In this document: one piece after another, positions 46,657-59,200 of the stretch
How the letters are laid out: the number at the start of each line of letters is the position of its first letter
How positions within the stretch are numbered: position 1 is the stretch's first letter
Source: Gordionus sp. m RMFG-2023
Taxonomy: Eukaryota > Nematomorpha > Gordioida > Chordodea > Parachordodidae
Direction: 5' to 3'
Assembly: GCF_954871325.1 (NCBI RefSeq)
Contig: NC_088779.1
Coordinates: 10,418,846 to 10,482,845, forward strand
DNA length: 64,000 nucleotides
Program-made: the position numbers and the translations under genes
Notes under the pieces: generated by a model
Database searches by the model: none
What the model was told of the DNA's origin: nothing
What the model saw: the letters and a program-made list of their open reading frames with translations, nothing else

Positions 46657-49269
46657 TTAAGATTTAGAACAGACTCTAAAACGTTGAGTTGAAAAAATTG
46701 ACGAGATATATACGCCGACGCGGTTTTTGAACTTATTAAAAAGTAGTTTGAAATTTTCCCGGAAATTATGACTCATTAAACAATACACGACAAAATTAAA
46801 AGGATAACTAGCCAATATAGAGAAATCAGTTATGCAACTTATCACTTGAATAGCGTTATAATCGATAAATTTCAGATTGAATGTCTGGGATAAGATATGG
46901 AAAATAAACAATATTCCGACCGGAATTTCGACCACCAAGGCTAATGACACAACGACAATAAGCATGGAAGTGGTTTGCTTGGTTTGTTTCATCTTGCGCC
47001 ATGCCTTCATATTGTTGATATAATTTATAGAACCATAAGCGTCAACAGATTTTTCACGCGCGGTGTCAAAGAAAGAGTTTACACTAGTGATGGCTGTTTT
47101 TGTGGAGGGATCAAATTTGCTTTCAGCAATGGAGCCCTTATCCCTTAAAATAGCTATAAGATTTAAGTTTTTCTCAGGTAATGCTGAGCCTAGATTAGCG
47201 ATATAATCAGATGAGTCAATTATGTCTTCATCCTTTTTAGGATTATATTTGGAATTTTCATCATGTTTGATGATGGCGGAAACCTGATCATCTTCGTTTT
47301 CAAACGTCGAATCCCCAGCAGTCATTTTACTACTGTAATCAAGGGGTTTCTTCGAAATTATTTGTATATTTCTATTACCTTTCATATTAGATCTAACCTC
47401 TGAAGGCATCAAGGCTGTATTCAGATAAGTCGTTTTAGTTTGCATGTTATTTAATACCTGGTCATTTTCGTCAAATTCCTTGTAATTTGTTTTGACCTCA
47501 TTTTTAAATTTAACCTTACGAGTGAGATCAAATATTTTGAATCGGGATTTTTTCTTTTTCAAGCTTTTGAGAAGCATGTAATGTTGTTTCTTCTGGCTAT
47601 TCGTTAAAGTATACCGAGTCCTTTTGAGTGTCAAGATTAAAACGGCGTTTAAAACTACCATGACAGTGCACGGTACCAGGTGAACGAATAAGACTCTAAA
47701 CCAGAAATAAAAATTGAAATATAAAACTTTCCAGCCAACCAGCCAATTAGAGTATCTATAAGCACAGTGCGTATCGTATTTATTTTTTATAGATTTGTAA
47801 ACGTGCATAGATTTATTTAAGGTTATTATAGAATTCGCATGAAGAGAATTAATTAATGGGTTTATTCCAACCTCATCGATGTAACCTATCATGTAACCAC
47901 TTGTATGAACCTTCAAAATATTATGGCTGGGAATTACTATATTAAAATCATTGTAAAACTTATTATTTGTCATGATGAGAGGTAACAACGTAATATTTTC
48001 AGGGAATTTACCATTATCGTGACCGATTGGTTCAATTACCAAATCGTCGTGAGTGTAGTTAACTTTTTGTAGTCTGAAATATTTGTAAGATACGTTAGTA
48101 AAGTGGCTCTCGTTGAAGAGGGTTTGCAGAGATCCGTTATAAAATTTCAGAAACGTGGATAAACGTTTTATTAATTTCCAATTCACATTCACGGCCAGGT
48201 ATTCGCGTTCCAAAAATCGAGGTATATTGTAAAAAACGGCTAAGAGGGTTATACCGACTATAATGTAACATATTTTACTTAACGAACGCCAGTAATATCT
48301 AGTTACTGAGGAATAATAATGAGGTCTATCGTAATTGAAGAAGCATTTTATTCTATCCCTGTTTGAAGTGTAATACAAGTCTTTTTTGACTATCATTATA
48401 CTGAGCAGAGTCTCCTTTATTCTTATGTATTGATCGTGGATACGAGAAAAATATTTAGTCATATTAACGTTATCTTGTGTTAAAGAGGTATTAGTTTCGC
48501 TAACCATTATTGTGATGCCAGGTAGCTCACTACTCTTTCTCGAATACGCAAGATCTGTGTATCGATTATGTATTGAACCACTTTTCTGGGATATAACATT
48601 AATCGATTTTAAATCTTCCCTATTTTTGATATGAGCATGATCTTCTCCGTTAAGATTCGACAGAGTCCCACCTATATGGACCGCATTGCTATTTTTGATC
48701 GATTTTGTATCGATTGGAAGTTTTTCATTACTTGAATCATTAAAGTTTTCTTTACCAGGTGCCAACTTTATTCCATCTTTTTTCAACTCTTGTAAACCTA
48801 TCATGTTACGACATACGCAAATGTACCTGTGGACTGCCAAAGCGAGCACGAGCCAAACAGAAATGGTGTGAAAAATGGTAGGTAGGTATAAATTAGAAAA
48901 ATCGTAGATCTTGCACCAAGTCAACCCGACGGGATGTTTAAAGTTACCGGCAGCGTAATAATAAAGAAACCAGGGAAGTGGGCTTAGCGCTGTTAGCATA
49001 TCGGCTAAGGCCATCGCAGCTAACAACATGTTTGTCGGGGAAATCATGTTTTTACGCAATAATATAAGCACGATCAGGGTATTGGTGACTAATATGATCA
49101 AAATTAGCACTGGGGATATATAGCCGAATAAGGGCAGCGCTAAGAAAAGCGGTTTAGAATTAAAATTTTCGAAATAATATTGAGTAGACCGTTGAAAATC
49201 ATTGCCAACGATATTCTCAATTTTAGAATCGTTGTCATCTGGGAGCCCGTACAATATGCTATTTTTCAT
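46657..49269 (-). CDS. Sex-peptide/myoinhibitory-peptide receptor-like GPCR, paralogue 2
   Basis: Class A neuropeptide receptor, 870 residues, no intron, same strand as its neighbour and 1.9 kb upstream of it. Membrane segments: about 47-73, 79-106, 131-153, 329-349, 517-547, 766-793, 806-830. Family motifs: TNTLIVLILLRKNM, ADMLTALSPLPW, FHTISVWLVLALAVHRY, YNIPRFLEREY, FWFRVLFVHLVPC, SYPFNFVVYCLMSHNFRENF. C119 and C502 can form the loop disulphide. HRY replaces DRY. Unusual: the second intracellular loop is about 170 residues (a few tens is usual), the second extracellular loop about 165, and the third intracellular loop about 215, all polar and low in conserved motifs. The N terminus is short (about 45 residues), unlike paralogue 1. 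The shared motifs and position suggest an old tandem duplication with loop expansion. Signalling partner unknown. Confidence 0.9.
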   Translation of the reverse strand: MKNSILYGLPDDNDSKIENIVGNDFQRSTQYYFENFNSKPLFLALPLFGYISPVLILIILVTNTLIVLILLRKNMISPTNMLLAAMALADMLTALSPLPWFLYYYAAGNFKHPVGLTWCKIYDFSNLYLPTIFHTISVWLVLALAVHRYICVCRNMIGLQELKKDGIKLAPGKENFNDSSNEKLPIDTKSIKNSNAVHIGGTLSNLNGEDHAHIKNREDLKSINVISQKSGSIHNRYTDLAYSRKSSELPGITIMVSETNTSLTQDNVNMTKYFSRIHDQYIRIKETLLSIMIVKKDLYYTSNRDRIKCFFNYDRPHYYSSVTRYYWRSLSKICYIIVGITLLAVFYNIPRFLEREYLAVNVNWKLIKRLSTFLKFYNGSLQTLFNESHFTNVSYKYFRLQKVNYTHDDLVIEPIGHDNGKFPENITLLPLIMTNNKFYNDFNIVIPSHNILKVHTSGYMIGYIDEVGINPLINSLHANSIITLNKSMHVYKSIKNKYDTHCAYRYSNWLVGWKVLYFNFYFWFRVLFVHLVPCTVMVVLNAVLILTLKRTRYTLTNSQKKQHYMLLKSLKKKKSRFKIFDLTRKVKFKNEVKTNYKEFDENDQVLNNMQTKTTYLNTALMPSEVRSNMKGNRNIQIISKKPLDYSSKMTAGDSTFENEDDQVSAIIKHDENSKYNPKKDEDIIDSSDYIANLGSALPEKNLNLIAILRDKGSIAESKFDPSTKTAITSVNSFFDTAREKSVDAYGSINYINNMKAWRKMKQTKQTTSMLIVVVSLALVVEIPVGILFIFHILSQTFNLKFIDYNAIQVISCITDFSILASYPFNFVVYCLMSHNFRENFKLLFNKFKNRVGVYISSIFSTQRFRVCSKS

Positions 49270-52200
49270 TTTCTCGTATTAATAATGAATATCATTTTCG
49301 ATTTTTTTTAGGACAAAGGCGAAATCACTTATATATTTATAAGATATTAATTTTTGAAGAATAAAAAAAAAAGAATGATCAAAAAATAGATATATATTTA
49401 TATATAATTATTTTTATTGGTTTTTTTTTGTCAAAATAAATTCTATATGAAAAAGACATGTGATAAATAAATGTTATAATATATAAAAAAAAGAGGTTGT
49501 TAAAAATATTATAATTATTTATACGTATATTTTTTTTATATAGTTTTTATAATTCCCTTTTAATTTAAAGTGTGTTTATTTTCACAAAAAGTATCATAAA
49601 TTTTATTTATTTTTATCCCATATTTAGAAATTTAAATTGCCGCATCGAATCACGATTCTGCGAAAATATAAAAACCTTAGTAATTTTTATTATTTAAATT
49701 GCATTGGAATCAAATGCATGTATGGGATGATTTTTATTAATAAATGGTAACAATTTGAATTTTTTTATAACATAAACAATTTCAAGAGCCATTTGGTATG
49801 AAATGTGGAGAAAATAAGCAGCAATCTTATAATTTCAATTAAATTAATATTTACAAAAATTTATTTTTATTTATAGATTTTCCAAATTTTTTATAAATTT
49901 TGTTATAAACAGAGTTCAATTTTTTTTTAATAGTTGAAGCCATTTTGCGGAATTTATTTTTTGAAGATCTTGAGTTATTATTTTTTAAATTTTAGCATCT
50001 AATCTCAATTTTCTAAAAAATGACTTGGATTTCCAAAAATTTTCAAACATATTAAGTTCCATATACTCTTTAATAAAATACAAAATTTCACTAAAAAAAA
50101 TTATGCGTTTTAGAGTTTTAAAGATTTAAATTTTTTCACCCAATATGTTATATAAAGATTTCCTTTTTTAGCAATACCCAGGATAAATAATGATAAACTA
50201 TACTTATATACTATAAAAAAATACGATATAAGATACAAAATAATAATAAGGGGGGAGGGGGGTACACGATTATGAAAAACATATCTGAGTTCCTAAAATG
50301 GCTTAATTATATTTAAATATTTTAATTTGTATTTTTTGTCTTAAGAAAAGGAGTTATCTGGTCTCCAATGTATATGTTCGTATTTTATGGCCAAAGTTAA
50401 AAAATTAAAAAAGGAAGGTTTTAGAGGCTAAATATCTACTAGTGGATATGGCATTGGAGTAAAAATTAACAAATTTTGAAATTTTTAGACATATAAAAAG
50501 GGAGTATAAATATTTACAATGATTATTTTATAGTGGTGTATCCATTATTTATTCAAGAGGATGTGGTTAGGAATTTTTTTGGGAAGGGAGCTTGACCCTT
50601 AGATCCTCATTTGCTTGATTATCGGCCGGGTCGCTCCTATGAAAAATTCTAAATATTATTGATTTTCTCGTGGTGTTTTTTATTTTTGCTTTCTAAAATA
50701 TATATCTTTATATCATCTCCGTTAAAGTTGGCTAAACAATTGATAGTACTCGTTCTAAAATCTATGCCAATGTTTCGGGTTTTAATGGTGTCTATGATTG
50801 TTTTAACTAGTATAGAAGCATAAAGGAAATAATTATTAGTAACAAAATTTTGGTTTATACGATAAAAAAGCGACTAAAAGCCTCTATTCAGAATATTTAA
50901 AATTTTTAGGGCTTAATTGTTTATTTTAATTACGAATAAAAAATATAAGCCAATTATATATTGCCAAAAAGGGCATGTTAGAATAGAAAATGTAGAAGAA
51001 ATATCTGCTTTGCGCTAATATTTAGTGCCTGACTATCACTCATTAATTCCTCAATTAATTTTGAGAATCACTAGAAACCTAGTTATAAACAAAATGAAAA
51101 CTAAATTCAAGCTTTTGAAAACACTTTCTAAAACTTACACCTAAACAATTAAATAGTGATTTATTAGTACAATTAATTGCTTTATTCTGTTTGGTAAATG
51201 GTTTAAAGGATTATAGGTAAAATAAGAAATATAATTGTGAAATTAGCCTCATGCTACAGAACGGATAATATAGAAGTTCCAAATATTTTGCTTGTGTTAA
51301 TATTTAGTGCTATATTTATTAATTCTTTAATCAGCACAAGCCACAAAAAAGTAAATGAATTACAGACCAAATAAAAACATATCACTTCTATCTCATGTGA
51401 AGACATCCAAACTTCTGGAAGTATTAACTCTAAAATTTATAAATAGTAAGTATATGGTAGATAGTGTAAAGAAGAATGCATATTTGGCAAGGAAAAAATT
51501 TCCAACATTGACAAGGAGCATAGACGCTCTTGAATCTAGACATAATGCCTGATCACTTGCTAATTCATCAATCAGTTTTTCCAGTCAATAAACAAAGCAC
51601 GTCTTAGATTGAGTTATAAATATCGAAATTTAAGTTGAAATTCAAAAACGCAGTCATAAGCAAGAAGTTTGTCAAACTTTTTAAAGAATACTAATTCTAA
51701 AGGGGTTAATATGTAATGCTTAAGTAGTATACTCTTTATTTTAATTCTTATTTCGATTGGTGAACATTATAAGTAAAAAATTAGTAGAAAAATACGAAAA
51801 TTACTAAAATTCGTAACAAGACTCAAGATAGAAGGAAGAATCTAGATTACTAAAGTAATTATAATAAAAAAATTTACTATATCATCAAATATAAAAAAAT
51901 TAACTTTTTATCGTATTTTAAAAATATGTGATTTAATGTCATATGCTTTTCTTTGATACTCTTGTAATTTAGTACTGGTAATATAAAAAATAATCAAATA
52001 TCAGATAGACTTGGGGGCATCTTTGGATGATGTGATAAAAAATTAAGATGGATTGGTTATGATGAAATTGAAAACAATTATGATAGTTATTTTTTATCCA
52101 GACTCTAAAGAGGAACGATTGTTTAGTAAAATAATACTAATACTATTTTCACAATTGAAAATAGAAAAAGTGAAATACCATCCTATACGAATTATAGCAT

Positions 52201-54654
52201 CTGGAAGCGTCCCCTTTTTTAAAAATAATTATTTATAACATATATCAAAATTTTATTATAATGTTTATTCGTGGATTTAAAATTTTTTTAGCGTAATTTT
52301 TAAATTAAGGAGAGGGTTTTATCAATAATTAATGAAAGAAAATTATCGTCTAGAAATCCGCCGCCTACACTATTTCAATGGAAGTGCGTGGGGCTGTCTA
52401 CGCCACTGTTATTACATTAAGAAAGAGAATATTGAAAATTGACAATAATATAAAATCCTTAATAATAAAAAAATTAGCAATTTAATTAAAACTTATTGTA
52501 TTAATAACTATATTAAAATAAAAAGCATAAATTTAAAAGAATATAATAATAATAAAATATAATTATTTTAAAAGAAAAACGAATAATTGTATAAAATGTG
52601 AATAAAAAAAAGTAAAAACTATTTAAACCTAATGTGAAATCTTTTAACAAATAAAAAATTTTTGGAACGATTTGATTCGTATGGGCATGAGATTATTTTT
52701 TTATTGATTATAGTATTTCTATCATTTACCTTTCATGATCTTAAAAAACTGAGTATTAATTATCATGATTATATTGTAGATTGATGACATAATTACTAAA
52801 GTTGCTATATAATTAAACATGTTATACATAGTTTTAGCATGAGAAGATCCAAAAATCGATTTTTGAAGTGTTTTTAGAATGTCATGTAATATACATTCCT
52901 TATAAATTAATGTCATATATAATGAATATCCTCTTTTAATGTTTCTATTTATTTTTGAATTAACATTAGAAGATTATTAATTTTTATAAATTAAATTATT
53001 TAAAATTAATGTATTATATAACAAAGTCAGAAATTTATTAATAGAAACTTCTTCAGTTTTAAAAATACAAAAATTCTTGTAGATAATTTGATAAATATGA
53101 TTATAAAAAAACTTTAAAAATAAAATAAATGATAAGAGTGAAGATGCTAATATCAGAATGCATGATATTTATACAGGAAAAATGTAAATTATTTAATAGT
53201 TATTTTATCTTAACTGAGAAAAAACTATTGATAATATTTATTTGGGAATCGGGATTATAAAATAGCTTGATTCCTGACTTAATATAGAAGTACGAAACTG
53301 ATTCGTTAATTTCTTTTAGCATTTCGCACCGGAAAATCAAATGATCAAGAAAATTTTTTTAAACTTATAAAATATTATCATATAACAATTGCCGAAATTA
53401 ATAATACAAAAAAGAAGGCCTAAAAAGCCATATTATTAAGAATTAAATTTTTTAAAAATGTTTATCTAAATGATAAAATTTAATTTTTATATTATATATA
53501 TGGATGATTAGACATTAGCATTATGGTCTTTGAACATATAAGGTTTTCATATAATATTTAATCCGTAAAAGTGATTATGAAAATTATTAAGGGTTTGTGC
53601 TAATTATAACGGAAAGTTACGGTTTCACTTTGATTTTATTAATAATAAAAAATATATCCTGAGAGAGAATCAAATTTTCGATAGTGAATATCAAAATTGG
53701 TGAAATAAAGTAAATTAAAGTAAAAAATAATTCAAAAAAAGGTATGAAAATAAACATTGATCCCTAATTTGACTAACTAAAAAAAATAAGAAAAATAATA
53801 TTCTGCCACAACTCCACAAAATTATTTTTAAAATTTAAATTATTTAAAAAGTATTTTAATTTTTACATCAAATATTTTTTCAGAACCGTTGGTTAAAAGA
53901 ATTTTCGATTCTCTCTCTATAAAATTTTGGTATAATTGGTTTAGTTTCCTTAAATAAAGTCAATTTAGAATAAGAAAAATGATTTATTTGTTAATTTTTA
54001 TTTTTTGGCTAAATATATAACAAAGATAATTTCTTGCGGACAAAAAAAATTATATATTCTTTAGAAGACACACTGAAAAATAATAATATAAGTTTCAAAC
54101 TATATATATATCTTAACAAAAAAATATTAACTTTTAAATCTAATAAATTTAAAAAATAAAATAATATATTGCTGTTTAGTTTTAATGATCGTTGGTCGGT
54201 ATCTAATTTTTTTTAGCTTGAGTGCCAAGGAAAAAAACAAAAAAAAATTCTGAAGAAAATCCATTAATTAAAATTTAATTTGTAATTTATTAGAAAAAAA
54301 ATTTGATGTTTTTATTTGAAGCAAAATTTTTCAAAAAAAATAAATAATGTGATATAAATTTCTAAAAAATAATTTTTATTAATAAGAAGTGAAGAAATGG
54401 AGAGTAATATTATATTGAAAGTTTAAATCTCGTAGGAATTGATTTTTTAAAATATATTTATAATTAAAACCAGGATTATGAAACGGTTTAATAGTCCATT
54501 AGTTTTTGAATGCCTAACTAGTAAATAATAATCATTATAAATGATATGATATCTAAAATGACTGTACAAGATTGAAATTACTAATTCAATATATTCTACT
54601 AATGGGCGAAAAGCTTTTAATGACACTCCAAATCTTAAAGCAAACATTTCCCGA
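49270..54654. other. Gene-poor AT-rich region
   Basis: About 5.4 kb upstream of the receptor pair. Several isolated G-tracts (for example near 50.25 kb) stand out. A short peptide near 52.1 kb contains ERLFSK, which recalls hAT dimerisation domains, followed by a CCGCC-bearing patch at 52.36 kb, but this is too little to call an element. No gene was recognised. Confidence 0.45.
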
Positions 54655-54992
54655 TTATAAAAGATAAATCTTTATATGTGTAAGGCTCCTAAAAGGCGTG
54701 TTACTGGTTGAAACGCTTCCGGATGCCGTGGTCTTAATAGAGCCGCTAGTTATATTATGAGAAAATTCTTATTTTTGATATTTCGACATTTTCTATACAA
54801 TTTAAAATTAAATTTAAACCTGTAAATAATATTGAAATAAGACAATAGGGATAAAAAGAAAAAGAAAATCATGATTAAAGATAAAATGAAGATCATCACA
54901 CAAGTCAAAACATTTAGAGTGATATAATGTCCTTCGTTGCGGTAGGTTTCTCTACATTTGTTCTTTTTGGAGAATTCAGCTTGGGAAATTGC
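54655..54992 (-). CDS. Candidate 3' exons of an unrecognised small membrane protein
   Basis: Exon 54820-54992 begins after an AG acceptor and ends TTTACAG/GTTTAA. Exon 54745-54655 follows after AACTAG and ends at TAA. The junction keeps frame (phase 2). The product would read AISQAEFSKKNKCRETYRNE, a hydrophobic segment of about 28 residues (LNVLTCVMIFILSLIMIF onward), then a Ser/Thr-rich tail (SGSIKTTASGSVSTSNTPF). Local GC content is higher than the surroundings, which favours coding. Upstream exons were not found. I do not recognise the family; a dispanin-like single-pass tail is one weak possibility. The opposite strand also has open frames here. Confidence 0.35.
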
Positions 54993-56098
54993 CTTGGTTA
55001 TTATTGTCAAAATTGAAAATATTAAAAAAAAAATTACTCAATAATTTTTTTACTTTTCAGGCGGTGTTTATTTTAACGTTGACAATCTGCGGTACTATTG
55101 TGTTTAATAAATTTATATTAATTAATCCATCGAAATATATTGAAAAACTATACACAAAATTATAGCTCCTCTATGACCAAAAAACCCGCTAAGTACTCCT
55201 TATGGATGATTTGAGAAGCAAAATATAAATTTGCTAATCCTTTATAATGATAAAATGACCTGTTATTTCTAATAATAAAATATTAAATCTAAGTTTAGAA
55301 TCAACAATGTAAATATCAATTTTTAGATAAATTAAGGTAAGGTCATTTATTTGATGAAAGAAACTAAGGATTTGACGTAAATTTGAGGGAACGCCATTTT
55401 TAATATAAAATTAGAGTTAAAAAAAGGGTGTTAAATATTTTTGAGCAAATATATGATTCACTCATTTTTCTTATATTACACATCAAATAAATTTTCAAAA
55501 TTTCACAAAGGAATTATCTTTATCTTTAATAGTTATATTCCAAACCCAACAATACCTGCTTATTTTTAAAAAATTAAGAAGGCTTTCTATTACTCTGCAT
55601 TCCTAGTTAGAGCAAATTCGAGGGGAAGTATTCAAAAATCAATGTAAACTTTTTATACTTAGTTATTTGTAAATATTAAATTTTATGAAAATATGTTCAA
55701 TTTAAACTTAAAATGTTGATTATTAATTTGTAGTAAGGAGGTCTGATGTGGACCGAAGTAGTTACATTTTACTTAAGCTCACATTATGCAAATAGCACAA
55801 CCTATCCCATTTACCAATATATTAGTCTATTCCATAAAAATTAGATAATAATACAAAGAATCTTATATCCTGGCATTTATAACTAAAAAAAATTAAATAT
55901 TATAGTTTGATATAAAAATCAATATTATGCTTATTATAATTTAAAAAATTTAATATAAACAATTTATTTTGATGTTAAATTTTTTAAAAATATATAAAAT
56001 ATTTTACAAATTTATTTTAATTTATAAATTAAGAATAGATATAAAGTTAATATCTTTTTTAAGTTTTTAAACATTTTGATAACATGATCTAAGCAGGA
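54993..56098. other. AT-rich sequence
   Basis: May contain upstream exons or introns of the candidate membrane protein gene. None were identified with confidence. Confidence 0.35.
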
Positions 56099-56299
56099 TA
56101 AATGTTATTAAACGGTTTAATCTAGCCAATTTTTATATACGAATAACTCAGATTTTAGCAAAAAGTAAATTATCCCAGCTGAGATTCTCCCCAAATATTC
56201 TGAAAGGTTTGGACATCTAGCCAAATTTCGAGGCTTATATAATAATATTTTGAATAAAATCTTAATTTAAAAATTGTTAAAATCGAGTCGTTTAACATT
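56099..56299. mobile_element. MITE-like repeat, copy 3, with near-perfect target duplication
   Basis: 201 bp, beginning TAAATGTTATTAAACGG and ending GAGTCGTTTAACATT, which are inverted relative to each other. The flanks AAGCAGGA (56091-56098) and AAGCAGAA (56300-56307) match at seven of eight positions, fitting an 8-bp duplication as made by hAT transposases. Internal words (TAACTCAGATTTTAG, AAAATCTTAATTT) match the copies near 2.8-3.0 and 21.19-21.39 kb. Confidence 0.7.
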
Positions 56300-59200
56300 A
56301 AGCAGAAGGGACCGACCTTAAGGGACTTTGATTAAATTATATAGAATGAATTTTCATTTAAAAAAATCAACCCGATTTTTTTTTAAATTTTAAAACAATT
56401 AAAATTTAGGTTAAATATTGGAATTTTTTTTTTATTAACTTTGAAATGATTATAATTTTAATAGGCTTAATTATATAATTTTTAGTTAGTCTAAAACTCT
56501 GGATCTAATCTATTTACAGTTAACCCAAACCTAAATATCCGAGTTAGATTGTGGCAATGGTCACGCCTTTATTAGTAGATTTAAAATCAAAACATAATTA
56601 ATCACAAAATATTAGATTTATCATGGCGAATAATTTACTTCCTAAATACCGCAAAAAAATATTTTAACACACAAAATAATAATATATTCATTCGATAGAA
56701 ATATTTTTTTCAGGGTTGTACTCTCTGTTAGGGGAGGGGGGGGGCTTTTTCCCAAAATACGAGTTCAATTCGAATGTTTATTATAGAAATAGGTTTCAAG
56801 TCATCAAATTTTTTTGCAATGTACTTTGTAAAAGTATGATATTATCTCAACGAAAAGCGAAAAAAAATACAAGAAAATAGAGGATTTTGGTGTTATTCTT
56901 AAATAGAAATATTTATAAAAAAAAATTAAAAGGAAAAATTAATATTTCTTTTTCTAGGTTCAACCTAAAAATTGATTTTTATTTAAAATAATATTAAGTG
57001 TCTTCTCCTTTTTATAAGTTTATAAAACAAAAATTCTCCTGGGGAGAGAGTATGGGGTAATTTTTTTTAAAACAAGAATATGTAGATTAAAATAAGACAT
57101 GAATATATAATCAAGACATTAGCAACATAATATTATTTACATAAACAATTTTCCCTCGAGGGAATAGGATTATTACTCCCTTTCCCCTTGCTATACCTAT
57201 GTATTCTCGATAGTAAACGTGCCTCCCCCTTTTTCATATTATTCAGCTTATATTTTGATGTAAATTTAATTTAGGAAACAATTATTTTGGCATTCAGTAT
57301 ATTAAAGGCATTTATTTTATTAGTAGAATATTGGATGTTTTTAAGATTAATTAAAGTAAACAATATATATATGGTTTTTTTTTCTAATTTCTTATTTCAT
57401 AATGGCTATTTATTTCAATATTTAAAAATTTAATAGAACTTTAAAAATATTTTTTTTAGTATAATAACAAAGATCGGTATTATTTTAGTTTTACCATTAC
57501 ATAATATGACAGGGGTTCCAGTATAAAAATTTTAAGTAAATATATCTTTTTTTTTCATATATATCTAAATTTTGAGATTTTTTCTTATATATAAATTATA
57601 ATTATATAGAAGGTATAAATTATTAAATTGACCTAAAATTTATTTGCTTATGATGTTATTTTAAGTATTTAATAACAATAAGCGCCACCTTACGGGTTAT
57701 ATATTATAAAAATACATTTTTGTAATTTTTATGAATATAATAATTACATTAAACTATATATTATTAGATTAAATAAAATACAATAAGATTTGCGTTTATA
57801 GTAATTAAAACTTAATTAGCAATCTAAATAATTTTTACCCGAAGGATGGAAATTTTTTTTAATCTAACATGCTTACTAAAGAGATTGGTTGTTGGTTCTA
57901 GATTTTTTTGTCGGCAAATTGTAGATTGAATATTATTTAATTATATATTTTAATTTTATTTTTTTAAATTATCATAAGAAAATGAATATCATATCAATTA
58001 ATAGAGTATATAAAACATTTTTATCTAAGCATTTGTAGTTTACCTTGGCATTTGAGGCATTTGCAGTTTAGTCAAACCTATATTTTACCATATTATTAAG
58101 TTTTTGTCAGAATATTAAAAGAGCTTAGGTAAATTATAGAATTTTATCTCTTTTGGTCGTGGTAGTGCAAATATAAACCCAAAAGGAGTTGATCATATAA
58201 AATGAAACCCACACTAATATATTATTAAGATATTTATAGCGGTGTGGAGGTTGTATCTTTAAAAAAAAATTTCACGCATTTATTAAAAATACGGTATTAT
58301 ATTAATTTTATGAAAAAACTTAAAGGGGGCTACCAAATTAGATTTTGCCTCGGGCCGTCAAAACTCTCTGGCGCTGGATATTATATTATTTTCACCAATT
58401 AAATATTAATTATATAAAATATTCTTTTTGATAAATAAATAAAAAACTATACTAAAAATTTAGTAAATGAAATTTATAAATATTTGCCTTCAAATAATAT
58501 ATTTTGCTTTTTCTTTCCTTTATTTGTTTGAGAGCATTTTTTGTCAAAAGATCAGTTGTTTTTTTTTCCCAATAATTTTTAAAACCTTAGGGTATCTTCG
58601 TAAACTAGTTATAATTAAAAATGACAACATATTTTATTTTTAAAAGTTACCATGACTTGGAAAAGGTTATAAAGAGTTTACATTTATAAGTGACAAGCTA
58701 TTTTTTTAATGATCATTCTGGAAGGGGAAAAAATTGTATACAAAAAGAAACTCAAAACTAGTAAAGTTTTTTTTTATTCCTTTGTACTTATCTAATACAA
58801 TATATTAATTAAAATCAATTTTTGATTTTAATGCCCAAGAAATGGTCATTAAAAATGTAGTATAGTCCATAATATTCATTAAAATATATTAAATATTAAT
58901 AAGATAAAAGACAAACACGAATAAATTCTATGTCTAGTATATTTTAAATAAGACTCATTAAATTCGCAATTATATTAAAAGGAACAAAGAAACATTAATA
59001 AATACAAAAATAAAGTAAAGTAAATTAAATTAAAGATATTTATTTATATTTTATATATGAAGAAAAATTTGTCATTATTTATTACCTTTCAAAATTTAGA
59101 ATTTATTAATAGAAAAAAATCAAAAGTGTTTTCAAAGTTAGTCAATAATTAAATAAATATTTTTTTTAATTAACGAATAAGATATTAAAAGGAGTATATT

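Noticed and set aside
52053-52400. ERLFSK peptide and a CCGCC patch suggesting another hAT copy
   Set aside because: Motif too short, no inverted ends and no target duplication found.
55064-55166. A + strand exon-like stretch after TTTTCAG with a hydrophobic 34-residue frame ending TAG
   Set aside because: No preceding + strand exon with a matching donor was convincing, and the minus-strand model next to it has better splice and composition support.
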